Shown here: positions 34,573 to 43,794 of the stretch, piece by piece | Position numbering within the stretch: position 1 is the stretch's first letter | Layout: every line of letters begins with the position of its first letter | Source of the DNA: Saprospiraceae bacterium | Lineage (GTDB): Bacteria; Bacteroidota; Bacteroidia; Chitinophagales; Saprospiraceae | Direction of reading: 5' to 3' | DNA length: 64,000 bases | NCBI GenBank assembly: GCA_013214355.1 | Contig: JABSSL010000084.1 | Location: 30,795-94,794 of the forward strand | The notes under the pieces: model-generated | The model's database searches: none | The model's input: the letters and a program-made list of their open reading frames with translations, nothing else | What the model was told of the DNA's origin: nothing | Made by a program: the position numbers and the translations under genes

Positions 34573-37192
34573 CTCATCAACCCACCCGCCCAAACTGGCG
34601 GATCGATTCCTGGAATGGTTTTGCGCGAACGAAGTTATTGAGACCTTGCAAGGAGACTTGCATGAGTTGTACTATGAGCGCGTGGAAAAAATAGGTAAAA
34701 AAAGAGCAAATCTATACTACTATCTCGATGTCTTAGACGTATGCAGGCCTTTCGCCTGGAAAAAAAGGAAATCTACTCGAATCAATCACCTCGACATGTT
34801 ATCTAACCACTTTAAAATCTCGCTCCGCCATCTATCTAAGGATATTGGTGGAAATCTACTCAACATTACTGGACTAATGCTAGGGGTAGTTTGTTGCATC
34901 ATCATCTTCCTAACGATCAAGTATGAAACCAGCTTCGACTCCTTTCATGAGAACAACCAGGAGTTGTATCGTGTGACGAACAACTACTATTACCCCACCT
35001 TCACCATGTATGTTGGGCAAACACCTAATCCCATGGCGGAAGCACTGAAAACGGATTTTACAGCCTTCGATAAGGTATTTGCCATCAGTACCAATTACGA
35101 TCATCCAATCACGGTAGAGGAAGAGCTGTATACTTCAGATATCTTATACGCAGATGAGCACTTTATTCAAGGTTTCGATTATTACAATGACCCCAAGCAA
35201 TGGATCATTGGGAATCCAAATGAGATCTTAGCTAAGATTAACACAACGGTTATTACCCAAAGTCTGGCCGAAAAAATCTTTGGTAGTGCTCAGGAATCCA
35301 TCGGTAAGATGATGACCTTAAGCAATGAGATTAAGATCGAAGTCGCTGGCGTGATGAAGGATCCTCCCTCCAATACCAATTTCCCTTTTGAGCAGTTGGT
35401 ATCTAGGTTGACTTATGAAAGCTTTGCGGGTAGCCACTTTGGCAATGTATCCATCACCAATACCTTTGTACAAATACCCGAAGCGGTGGACATTAGTCAA
35501 TTACAGCCTGCCTTAGATGCCTTTAATGAAAAATATATGGAAGCTGTTTGGGGGGAAGACTTTGTTTCCATGGACCTACAGCCTTTGACCGAGATCCATT
35601 TAGATGAACGCTTCAGCTCTGAATCTTACACGACCAATAAGAACTACCTTTGGACGCTAGGATTTATTGGCCTACTGATCATAGTCATCGCCTGCATCAA
35701 TTTCGTTAATCTCGCCACAGCCAAAGGAGTCAAGCGATCCCTAGAAATTGGGATGCGGAAAATCCTAGGTGGGTCGAAGCAGCACATCCTGGGGCAATTC
35801 ATGAGTGAATCCTTCCTACTAGCCATACTCGCCTTGGGACTAGGTCTGTTATTAGCTCAGTATAGCTTTCCTTATTTCAGCGAGCTCACCAACCTCAATA
35901 TTGGCAATGATTTTGTGTACAGCCCGACTCTATTACTATTCATTCTCGGTCTATTAATCTTTATCTGCTTAAGCATGGGTTTGTATCCAGCTGTTCTCTT
36001 CTCTAGATTTCAACCGTTGCAAGTAATCCGAGGAAAACTAAGCACTAATCCCTCCAAGGGGGTAAGCCTACGTAGAGGGTTGATCGCCTTCCAATTGGTC
36101 ATCTCTCAGGTGCTAATTATAGCCGCCATTGTAATCGGGTCTCAACTGGATTACTTTCAAAATGCAGACTTGGGGTTTGAGAAGGAATCGCTCATGGTTG
36201 TAAAAGTCTTGGGAAATATTCCGATCGAAAAGCGGCTGGCTTTGAAGCAAAAATTTGAACAGCTTCCCTTTGTCGAATCTACTACCTTGAGTTCGCACAT
36301 ACCCATGTCAGCTGGGCATGGGTCCACCGGTTTAACTTCCCAGGATTCGGAAATCAAGGAGCGATTTAATGTCCAGTACATTTATGCGGACAATGACTAT
36401 CTCGATGCGATGAATATTGAATTGCTTGCAGGGAAGGCGGAAATTTCTCCAATTACCGAAGATACAGTTCGGGGATACGTCGTGAATGAAACCCTGATCG
36501 GTCGCTTAGCCTGGGACAGCCCGGAGGAAGCCATAGGAAAGCGGATAACCGTCAATGGGAACGAGGCTCGAATCATGGGAGTAGCTAAGGATTTTCATAC
36601 CCAATCCTTACATCGACAGATCAAACCCGTGGCGATTGCCTATGGTTTTCGGGACTACCCCTATCTAGGTGTAAAGTATAAGACCGATGGCTTGCAAGCC
36701 TCCGTAGGTCAAATGGAAGATACTTGGAAGACACTATTCCCAGACCGGAACTTTGACTACTTCTTCCAAGATGAGCAAATGGGCACCATGTACGATAATG
36801 AAGAGCGGTTTTCGAAAATAATCAAGGCCTTTACACTCATATCGATCATCATTGCTTGTTTTGGTTTGATTGGGCTATCTGCTTTCTCTTCCGTTCGTAG
36901 GTTCAAAGAGATTGGGGTACGAAAGGTGCTAGGAGCCTCCGTGCCAAGCATCCTATTTTTAATCTCCAAAGAATTCATTGTAATCATGCTCCTAAGCTTT
37001 GTATTGAGCTACCCAATCGCCCATTATCTCACGGGAGCCTGGCTCCAGGAGTTTGCTTACAGTGTGGATCTAAGTTGGTGGATGTTTGCAAAGGCTTGCT
37101 TAATTACGACAGTCCTCACTTTGGTGACAGTCAGCTTTCAGAGTGTGAAAGCTGCGCTGATCAATCCCGTAGAGTCCTTACGTAGGGAGTAA
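34565..37192 (+). CDS. FtsX/MacB-type ABC permease with N-terminal prefix domain
   Basis: About 875 residues, using the ATG at 34565 that overlaps the PadR stop. An N-terminal cytosolic prefix domain (about 1-75, PKLADRFLEWFC, LQGDLHELYYERV) is followed by two FtsX units, each with a MacB-like periplasmic domain and three membrane spans: a first span (ITGLMLGVVCCIIIFL), the conserved KRSLEIGMRKILGGSKQHI and, in the second half, RRFKEIGVRKVLGASVPSI. No ATPase gene is adjacent, so it must use one encoded elsewhere. Such PadR-permease pairs are common in Bacteroidota; export of peptides or envelope stress response is likely. Confidence 0.92.
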   Translation: MNSSSTHPPKLADRFLEWFCANEVIETLQGDLHELYYERVEKIGKKRANLYYYLDVLDVCRPFAWKKRKSTRINHLDMLSNHFKISLRHLSKDIGGNLLNITGLMLGVVCCIIIFLTIKYETSFDSFHENNQELYRVTNNYYYPTFTMYVGQTPNPMAEALKTDFTAFDKVFAISTNYDHPITVEEELYTSDILYADEHFIQGFDYYNDPKQWIIGNPNEILAKINTTVITQSLAEKIFGSAQESIGKMMTLSNEIKIEVAGVMKDPPSNTNFPFEQLVSRLTYESFAGSHFGNVSITNTFVQIPEAVDISQLQPALDAFNEKYMEAVWGEDFVSMDLQPLTEIHLDERFSSESYTTNKNYLWTLGFIGLLIIVIACINFVNLATAKGVKRSLEIGMRKILGGSKQHILGQFMSESFLLAILALGLGLLLAQYSFPYFSELTNLNIGNDFVYSPTLLLFILGLLIFICLSMGLYPAVLFSRFQPLQVIRGKLSTNPSKGVSLRRGLIAFQLVISQVLIIAAIVIGSQLDYFQNADLGFEKESLMVVKVLGNIPIEKRLALKQKFEQLPFVESTTLSSHIPMSAGHGSTGLTSQDSEIKERFNVQYIYADNDYLDAMNIELLAGKAEISPITEDTVRGYVVNETLIGRLAWDSPEEAIGKRITVNGNEARIMGVAKDFHTQSLHRQIKPVAIAYGFRDYPYLGVKYKTDGLQASVGQMEDTWKTLFPDRNFDYFFQDEQMGTMYDNEERFSKIIKAFTLISIIIACFGLIGLSAFSSVRRFKEIGVRKVLGASVPSILFLISKEFIVIMLLSFVLSYPIAHYLTGAWLQEFAYSVDLSWWMFAKACLITTVLTLVTVSFQSVKAALINPVESLRRE

Positions 37193-37211
37193 ACTGCAAA
37201 GAATAGCTTAA

Positions 37212-37259
37212 ACTTACTATCCTCCCAGGCTAAACGATCGACTCGGGAGGATAGTAAGT
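37212..37259. terminator. 15-bp hairpin between convergent genes
   Basis: ACTTACTATCCTCCC (37212-37226) pairs perfectly with GGGAGGATAGTAAGT (37245-37259) over an 18-nt loop. It separates the permease (+) and an unknown gene (-). No T-run follows on either side. Confidence 0.65.
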
Positions 37260-37285
37260 ACCTCTCTATTATCTAAATCCTAAGC

Positions 37286-38524
37286 TTACGCATCGTACCC
37301 CCCATCCCGGTTTTCGAAGGGTAGTTGAAGCTCCTTTTCTATAAAAGATTGCAGGTAATCCAACTTCCGAAAAGTACTACCGAAGAGATTCATATCTCCA
37401 TACCGCCGATGTACGACGCCAAACTGGCTCCAGCCAGGACCGCGTGCTGGTGAGACGTTCGTGACAAAAAAACCTTCCACGTCTTTCAGGTGTATGATAT
37501 TAGCAAATGTCCGATCACCTAATCCTATGATCTCCTTTTGCCGGTCAATCCATAAAATACATCGATCACGAAACTCCGCTTGAATTGGCTCAGGTAAATG
37601 CCTAACCAGGTCAGATTCTCTATATTTATGAGATAGGTTGATTTCCGGCAAATCGATAAACTGATCTATACGCATTCCTCTTTCGGAGGGTCTAATCCTT
37701 AATAGATCAGGATAAGCACGTTGGTTAGATATTGTCAAGGTAACTCCATGGCTTTGGTAAGATTCAAAGCTGCGATATGGATATGCCAATCTAATGACAA
37801 TATCCTGAAAATCAATTCGACATTGACGATATACTTTATGCTCGTGCGCTTCCAGCAATTGACCTCCTCGCTGCAATAGCCAGTTCTTTAGCGTAAAATA
37901 AGTCTGGAAGGTCCCATCGCCAAAAAGTACGGTGCGGTATTGATTGATGGGATAGTCGGGAGCCCAAGGAGATTGGAAAATGGAAAGCCTTTCCATTTCT
38001 ATACCGAGGAAATTGCAATGTTCCAACTGTAGGAAAGCACGCTGCTGATGATTGTACTTTAGCTTAAAGCCTCTTTTTTGCTTTAACTTAGGATAGGACG
38101 ATCGCCAATCGATGCGTTCTCGCCGCATTCCATAGCGAATGCTGATGTCCTGGCCTGGAGAGAGATGATGCTCGGATAGCCAGAAGTTAGCAGGTCTTTT
38201 CTTGCTGTACAAGATTTCGCACTCGGGATTTTTCTTGGCTAATAGCTTCGCAGGTTCGATAGTAATGCCCAATGTTTTTTCTGCTGTTGCGAGGAGTGCT
38301 TGATGTGTTTCCTCTTCTGCTGGTAGGGGATGTAACATAGACCCGGTCACAAAAACAACACAGTTCTTGTAATGACCTTCCTTTCGGATGAAACACACCG
38401 CATCCACCTGCTCTGGCCATATGATTCGATAGAGAACGTGATTAGGGAGCGGATAGTGCATGGACATAGTTTGCATAAGGTTTTTCTTGTACTCTGTCAG
38501 GAGACCAGAGGACCGGTGGATCAT
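37286..38524 (-). CDS. Unknown protein, 412 residues
   Basis: A long uninterrupted frame with normal composition and no signal peptide or membrane span; a later ATG near 38476 is also possible as start. Visible features: an N-terminal YRIIWPEQVDAVCFIRKEGHYKNCVVFVTGS, a basic patch (RYGMRRERIDWR, KLKQKRGFKLKYNH), and a C-terminal IGLGDRTFANIIHLKDVEGFFVTNVSPARGPGW. I do not recognise a family. It is transcribed away from the zinc-type import operon and from the Zur-like box at 38607, which could therefore influence it as well. Confidence 0.6.
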   Translation of the reverse strand: MIHRSSGLLTEYKKNLMQTMSMHYPLPNHVLYRIIWPEQVDAVCFIRKEGHYKNCVVFVTGSMLHPLPAEEETHQALLATAEKTLGITIEPAKLLAKKNPECEILYSKKRPANFWLSEHHLSPGQDISIRYGMRRERIDWRSSYPKLKQKRGFKLKYNHQQRAFLQLEHCNFLGIEMERLSIFQSPWAPDYPINQYRTVLFGDGTFQTYFTLKNWLLQRGGQLLEAHEHKVYRQCRIDFQDIVIRLAYPYRSFESYQSHGVTLTISNQRAYPDLLRIRPSERGMRIDQFIDLPEINLSHKYRESDLVRHLPEPIQAEFRDRCILWIDRQKEIIGLGDRTFANIIHLKDVEGFFVTNVSPARGPGWSQFGVVHRRYGDMNLFGSTFRKLDYLQSFIEKELQLPFENRDGGYDA

Positions 38525-38606
38525 CCTGCTAAGTTACTCATTCTTAAGCTCCTTCCTTTACTAATCTAACGTTCATGAATACGGTATTAATGAAAAAAAA
38601 TTATAT

Positions 38607-38621
38607 TGCAACACAGTTGCA
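38607..38621 (+). promoter_or_regulatory. Zur-like inverted repeat before the import operon
   Basis: TGCAAC-ACA-GTTGCA is a perfect 6+3+6 dyad preceded by TATAT, matching the arrangement TATATTTGCAAC at the CobW gene. It lies about 200 bp before the start of the oxidase-importer operon and 83 bp from the unknown minus-strand gene. The promoter itself is poorly defined. Confidence 0.65.
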
Positions 38622-38818
38622 CGAGTATACTAAGCCCAATTTTACGCTTCTCTGTTTTGATTCCATAAAGACGAGATTCAATGCTAACAATTTAAGCTAT
38701 TTGCTTTTCTAAAAACTGAAACAGGAAGGAAGAGGTATAGCCCTCTATTCTGTAGTTTAAATTTTGGATGGTATAATCCACAGCTAGAAGAGAAACTATC
38801 GCTCACGTAAAGCAGCTT

Positions 38819-40072
38819 ATGAAAAGAAGAGCCTTTTTGAAACTATCGGGAAGTAGTCTGGCCGCCTTGCAGGCTACGACTTTGACGGCCAAGCCCTATC
38901 CACGATGGAGCGGGCAGAATGTCCCTGAAATTATTGTCATTGGTGCCGGTACTTTTGGCGTCTGGACCGCCTACCACCTAAATCGATTGGGTGCTAAGGT
39001 CACTTTACTAGATGCTTATGGTCCTGGGAATTCAAGGGCCAGCTCCGGTGGAGAAACCAGATTAATCCAAGTAGACAATGATAATCCAGTATATGTCCGC
39101 AGTGCCATTCGGGCCTTTGATTGGTGGAAGAAAATGGAAGAAGAAAGTGGAGAGCAGCTGGTGCTACCTACGGGTAGGCTTGCCATGTCTACAGATGATG
39201 CTCATCGGGAAGTGTTCAAAGCAAGAAAAAAGCAGTTACAGGCCTCCAAAGTTGAGAATACAGAGGTACTAGACCACTCTGAAATTGCTTATCGCTGGCC
39301 ACAGATTCATACCGCTAATTTAGCAGTTGCAATGTACAATGATGGGGGATCTTCAGGTAGTACCTTAATGGCTCGAAAAGGCTGTCAAGTGGTAGCTCGA
39401 CAATTGGAAAAAAACGGAGGTAGCATACAAATAGCGCAAGCGAAACCAAAGTTTGAACCAAACGGCAGTATCTCTGGTGTAATGACGGCTGATGGCCGAA
39501 TACTACAGGCGCAAATGTATGTCTTTGCTTGTGGTCCCTGGCTACCCAAACTTTTTCCGAAGGTGCTGTTCCCTAAACTGCAGGTGCAAAGGAGGGATGT
39601 ACTGTTTGTGGGCATACCTCCAGGAGATAATCGCTTTTCTTTCCCTAACCTACCAGAATGGAGCGTGTCTGGAAGTGGCTATTATGGCTTCCCCGATATT
39701 GAGGCACGGGGCCTTAAGGTGGCGCCTTATCCAGACCATAATGACTTTGATCCCGATTTGGATGAGCGGTTAACGAGCCTGTATCAAGTCAAACGTGCCC
39801 ATGATTTTGTAAGGCATCGTTTCCCAGCCTTGGCTGATCAACCGATTGTAGAAACTAGGGTTTGTCAAGTGACGAATTCTATTGATGGAAATTTCATCGT
39901 AGACCAATATCCGGAGAGTCCCAACACCTGGATCATTGGTGCAGGATCAGGCCATGGTTTTAAGCATGGGCCAGCTGTTGGGGAGTATGCAGCGGAGCGA
40001 ATTCTAGGAAATGGCGGAGAAGAGGAATTGGACAAGACATTTAAACTGAAAGCTGAGGCATTTTCAAAATAA
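38819..40072 (+). CDS. Tat-exported DAO-family FAD oxidase (sarcosine-oxidase-like)
   Basis: 417 residues. The N terminus MKRRAFLKLSGSS is a twin-arginine signal, so the folded flavoprotein is exported. The Rossmann motif VIGAGTFGVWTAYHL and the family signature GPGNSRASSGGETRLIQ match monomeric sarcosine/N-methyltryptophan oxidases, with a C-terminal GAGSGHGFKHGPAVGEYAAERIL closing the FAD site. It would oxidise a secondary or primary amine with release of peroxide. It is the first gene of an operon with three binding proteins and a FecCD importer, the next start being only 6 bp away. Processing of an amine-containing metal ligand outside the cytoplasm is an attractive inference. Confidence 0.88.
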   Translation: MKRRAFLKLSGSSLAALQATTLTAKPYPRWSGQNVPEIIVIGAGTFGVWTAYHLNRLGAKVTLLDAYGPGNSRASSGGETRLIQVDNDNPVYVRSAIRAFDWWKKMEEESGEQLVLPTGRLAMSTDDAHREVFKARKKQLQASKVENTEVLDHSEIAYRWPQIHTANLAVAMYNDGGSSGSTLMARKGCQVVARQLEKNGGSIQIAQAKPKFEPNGSISGVMTADGRILQAQMYVFACGPWLPKLFPKVLFPKLQVQRRDVLFVGIPPGDNRFSFPNLPEWSVSGSGYYGFPDIEARGLKVAPYPDHNDFDPDLDERLTSLYQVKRAHDFVRHRFPALADQPIVETRVCQVTNSIDGNFIVDQYPESPNTWIIGAGSGHGFKHGPAVGEYAAERILGNGGEEELDKTFKLKAEAFSK

Positions 40073-40078
40073 AAAGCA

Positions 40079-41287
40079 ATGTTGCCTAGACTGTTACTGG
40101 TGGTTGCTATCATCTCCTTATATGCTTGTGGGCAAGGAAGTTCGTCAAATCATAGGACGACAGATCAAGCTACGCAAGCTGTTGTGGACACCTCCAGTCG
40201 CCAGACAAACATGCAGTACGCTAAGCATTTCTCGGTTTCCTACCATGAAGGCTACAAACTAGCGCATATACGATTCCAGAGTGATCAACGGAAGATTCAT
40301 TTTGATCAGAAGATTATCCTTTTACAAAAAGAGGCTAAGTCGCCAGAACTATCCGGAGATTTAGAAGGAGCTTGGGTAGTTGAAGTGCCCTTACAAACGG
40401 TGGCCGCAAACGATGATGGGGAGATTACTAGATTAAGCGCACTAGGGCTGGCTGATCAAATTGTAGCCATGGGTGGTGGTGGGATTTATGATGAAGAGCT
40501 GCGACGCCGCTGGGAAGACAAAAAGATCGCGTCCATTGGATACAGCTTTCACCGGGCTCCACAACCAGAAGTTTTAGTGGAGCTTAATCCAGATCTACTT
40601 CTCCTATATGCCTATGACCATGGCCGAATGGAATCTCTAGAACGGTGGCGGGATTTGGGGATTAATGCCATCCCGCAATTTGCTTGGGCCGAACCCAGCT
40701 TTCTGGGCAAAGCCGAATGGATCAAATTCACCGCATTATTCTTCAATAAAGAAAAAGAGGCGGAAGAATTGTTCACCCAAATTGCGGATCGTTGCCAGGA
40801 ATTAATGCAACTAACTGCAGAGCAAGCAAGCAAGCCCAAAGCTTTTATGCTCTATCACCCCTCTTCAGACAGCGATTGGTCAGCACATCGCAACGATTTT
40901 TATGCCTCCTTCCTAAGCGCCGCAGGAGCTATTAATGTACTCGCTGATAATGGTCCTAGTCATCCCGTTGGCATCAATAATGAAATGCTGTTGGCAAAGG
41001 GAAAAGACGCCGACTTCTGGCTAATCAACAATACGAGTGACCAGGACTGGGCTCCTGCCACTTATCTCCAATCCTTCCGGTCCTATCAACAGCAGCATGT
41101 TTTCCATTATCAGAAGCGGACTCGGCATGAACATAACGCTTATGATTGGTATGAAACACCAGAAGTAAGACCAGACTTGGTCTTGGAAGATCTCGTATCT
41201 ATCTTTTATCCCGAGCTTTTGCCAAATCATGAATTGCTCTTCTTCGACAAGGTAAAGCTCAGTAAACATGAAAACCCCATGAATTAG
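40079..41287 (+). CDS. ABC substrate-binding lipoprotein 1 (FecB/BtuF type)
   Basis: 402 residues with lipobox ISLYAC. The fold is that of siderophore/cobalamin-type periplasmic binding proteins (PF01497): MQYAKHFSVSYHEGYKLAHI, VVEVPLQTVAAN, LSALGLADQIVAMGG, and PEVLVELNPDLLLLY. The C-terminal DWYETPEVRPDLVLEDLVSIFYPELLPNHEL is shared with the two paralogues that follow. It probably hands a metal complex captured by a TonB receptor to the single FecCD permease encoded downstream. Confidence 0.9.
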   Translation: MLPRLLLVVAIISLYACGQGSSSNHRTTDQATQAVVDTSSRQTNMQYAKHFSVSYHEGYKLAHIRFQSDQRKIHFDQKIILLQKEAKSPELSGDLEGAWVVEVPLQTVAANDDGEITRLSALGLADQIVAMGGGGIYDEELRRRWEDKKIASIGYSFHRAPQPEVLVELNPDLLLLYAYDHGRMESLERWRDLGINAIPQFAWAEPSFLGKAEWIKFTALFFNKEKEAEELFTQIADRCQELMQLTAEQASKPKAFMLYHPSSDSDWSAHRNDFYASFLSAAGAINVLADNGPSHPVGINNEMLLAKGKDADFWLINNTSDQDWAPATYLQSFRSYQQQHVFHYQKRTRHEHNAYDWYETPEVRPDLVLEDLVSIFYPELLPNHELLFFDKVKLSKHENPMN

Positions 41288-41312
41288 CCTTGAATCAGCC
41301 AAAGCCATCGAT

Positions 41313-42551
41313 ATGAAAAATTTTGCACTACTCGTTCTCATGATGATTTTATTGGGCTGCCAACATGTAGAAACTGCTGCCGTCGAGCAGCAAGCCTCTC
41401 CCGATTTTGAAGCCGACAAAGATTACTTCAAACAGAAGATTTCCATAGAATATGCCAAGAATTTTAGTGTAGAATACCACAACAATTATAAAGTAGTTCG
41501 AGCCAAGGTCGGTTTTGGCACTGCCCATCAAGAGGCTGACTCTCTAACTTGGGAACGCGCTTTTACGGATGTATTGGTGCTGGTTCAGCGGGGCACCCCA
41601 GCTCCAGCGCTAGAGGGGGAATTGGCTGGAGCTCAAGTCGTCGAAATTCCAGTGAACACGATCGCAGGCAATTCCGATGATGCACCCACGCGTTTTCTGG
41701 CCCTAGAGGTCGGAGATAAATTGGTGGGCTTAGGCCATGGAGATGTGTATGATGAAGGGCTGCGCAAGCGGTTTTTGGACGGAGAGTTTGCAGCGATCGG
41801 CGCCTCCTGGCACACGGGTCCAAACTTAGAAGTACTATTGGCAACCAAACCAGACATCACCTTGCTGACCGCCGCCAGTCTCACGCAATCTGAAGGCATC
41901 CAGCAAACTCGGAAACTAGGCCTAGCAGCTGCCCCAGAGTTTTCGTGGAGTGAAGTTAGCTACCCGGGGCAGTTGGAATGGATTAAATACGATGCCCTAT
42001 TTCTGAATGCGGAGGCTCAAGCCACTCGCTTTTTTGAAGACATCAAACAGCGGTGCGAAAATCTCAAACAACTAGTAGCCTCCCAAACGGGAAAACCTGG
42101 TGTTCTATGGGGGATGCATAGTAAGAGTGGTAACTGGACGGTACGAGCTAATGGAGGCATCGCAGAACTCATTGAAGCTGCCGGTGCTAATAATCCTTTT
42201 GCTAGCAGTCAAGCTGCCGTTACCGAAACGAAAGCTAATGGATTGTCGGAAGGCATCCCCATCTCTGATGAAATTGTCCTGACCCAAGCCGACCAAGTTG
42301 ACTTTATCATCTCTTTCCAGTCTACTACTCAAAATTGGCCCCCAGCCAACTATATGGAGGCCTTTCCTGCCTATCGCGAAAAAGGCTTGTATCATCACTT
42401 CAAAAGATATAAGGATTATGGTGCCAGCGATTGGTACCAGACTGCCTCTATGCGACCAGACCTTTTACTAATGGACTTAATCAAACTTTTTCATCCAGAT
42501 ATACTGCCTGATCACGAATTATTTTTCATGGCTCCAATCAAGGTATTATGA
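41313..42551 (+). CDS. ABC substrate-binding lipoprotein 2 (FecB/BtuF type)
   Basis: 412 residues with lipobox MILLGC. It repeats the architecture of the preceding gene: EYAKNFSVEYHNNYKVVR, VVEIPVNTIAGN, LEVGDKLVGLGHG, NLEVLLATKPDITLL and DWYQTASMRPDLLLMDLIKLFHPDILPDHEL. The ligand-side segments (such as WGMHSKSGNWTVRANGGI) differ from its neighbours, consistent with a different complex being bound. It overlaps the third binding-protein gene by the ATGA arrangement at 42548, so the two are translationally coupled. Confidence 0.9.
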   Translation: MKNFALLVLMMILLGCQHVETAAVEQQASPDFEADKDYFKQKISIEYAKNFSVEYHNNYKVVRAKVGFGTAHQEADSLTWERAFTDVLVLVQRGTPAPALEGELAGAQVVEIPVNTIAGNSDDAPTRFLALEVGDKLVGLGHGDVYDEGLRKRFLDGEFAAIGASWHTGPNLEVLLATKPDITLLTAASLTQSEGIQQTRKLGLAAAPEFSWSEVSYPGQLEWIKYDALFLNAEAQATRFFEDIKQRCENLKQLVASQTGKPGVLWGMHSKSGNWTVRANGGIAELIEAAGANNPFASSQAAVTETKANGLSEGIPISDEIVLTQADQVDFIISFQSTTQNWPPANYMEAFPAYREKGLYHHFKRYKDYGASDWYQTASMRPDLLLMDLIKLFHPDILPDHELFFMAPIKVL

Positions 42552-43786
42552 AGAACTGTTATTTTCTTGCAATATGTATTTCCTTAGTACTTGGCTGTAA
42601 CTCCAACGTCAAACAAGATACCAATGAGGCAGCTCAAGCGACGGCGGCCGACCCTACACAAGCTATTCCTTTTACAGCACAGGTACAGCCAAAGTACGCC
42701 AAACATTTCACGGTTGATTACCATGACAGCTACAAGCTGGTGCGCACTCATGCTACCTTTTACCCCAATGGGAAGGAAGGGGACAGCAAAAACCGAGAAG
42801 ATGTCCTGGTGCTGGTTCAAAAAGGCAGCAACCCGCCTCCACTTACAGGAGAATTGGCAGACGCCCATGTGCTCTATGTGCCAGCAGCAACGGTGGCCGT
42901 GAATGTGCAGCATTCCGAGAGTTTCCTACGGGAATTAGGGCTGGTGGATCGCATTAATGCGATTGGAGGGCTTTTTTCTTATGATACTGCCATGCGAACC
43001 AAAGCCCTAGAAGATAAAGTTGGCCAGGTTGGCTATAGCTGGCATAGCCCTCCCAATATTGAGGTACTGCTTACCAGACAGCCAGAGCTGTTTCTAATGA
43101 CCTTAGCTTCGATGAGTCACACGGAAAGTCTGGAGAAATGTAGGCAATTGGATGTACCAACAGCAGCTGTCTTCGATTGGGCAGAGCAAGACTATCTAGC
43201 CAGAGCCGAATGGCTTAAGTTTTATGCACTTTTCTTCAATGCGGAAGAAAAAGCCAATCAAGTTTTCCAAGTCATAGAAGATCGCGTTCAAGAATTAAAG
43301 CAATTAGCAGCATCGACGGGAGGAGGCAGTGCCCTGTGGGGATACCATGGTAGTAAGGGTAGATGGGTAATGCAGCTGGAGAGTTTCCCAGCTCAATATC
43401 TACGAGATGCTAACCTAGATAATGTCTTGTTATCCAACACTGTAGCTAATGCCAACGGAATACAAACTTTAAGTACTGAGCAACTCCTGGTTCGGGGCCA
43501 AGCGGCGGACCATTGGGTAATCGGTGATATTCACGCCTCTCCTTTACCGAAAGAAGAGATCATGTCCAGTTTTGCTGCATGGAAACAAAATCAGCTATAC
43601 CATAATATGGAAAGGGTGGATCCCAAATCCAATTCTTCCGACTGGTATGCCACGGCTATCGTCCGCCCGGATAGTGTTTTAGCGGACCTTATCAGTCTCG
43701 TTTATCCTGATGTCTTGCCAGATCACCAAGCAAAATTCATGGGTGTTTTCAACAAAGCAGATGGAGCTAAAGCCCCTGTACAATAA
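42548..43786 (+). CDS. ABC substrate-binding lipoprotein 3 (FecB/BtuF type)
   Basis: 412 residues with lipobox ISLVLGC. Third tandem paralogue: PKYAKHFTVDYHDSYKLVR, VLYVPAATVAVN, LRELGLVDRINAIGG, NIEVLLTRQPELFLM and DWYATAIVRPDSVLADLISLVYPDVLPDHQ. The start codon overlaps the stop of the second gene. The permease starts 8 bp after it. Divergence among the three is high but even, pointing to old duplications kept for separate ligands. Confidence 0.9.
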   Translation: MKNCYFLAICISLVLGCNSNVKQDTNEAAQATAADPTQAIPFTAQVQPKYAKHFTVDYHDSYKLVRTHATFYPNGKEGDSKNREDVLVLVQKGSNPPPLTGELADAHVLYVPAATVAVNVQHSESFLRELGLVDRINAIGGLFSYDTAMRTKALEDKVGQVGYSWHSPPNIEVLLTRQPELFLMTLASMSHTESLEKCRQLDVPTAAVFDWAEQDYLARAEWLKFYALFFNAEEKANQVFQVIEDRVQELKQLAASTGGGSALWGYHGSKGRWVMQLESFPAQYLRDANLDNVLLSNTVANANGIQTLSTEQLLVRGQAADHWVIGDIHASPLPKEEIMSSFAAWKQNQLYHNMERVDPKSNSSDWYATAIVRPDSVLADLISLVYPDVLPDHQAKFMGVFNKADGAKAPVQ

Positions 43787-43794
43787 TCTTTGCT

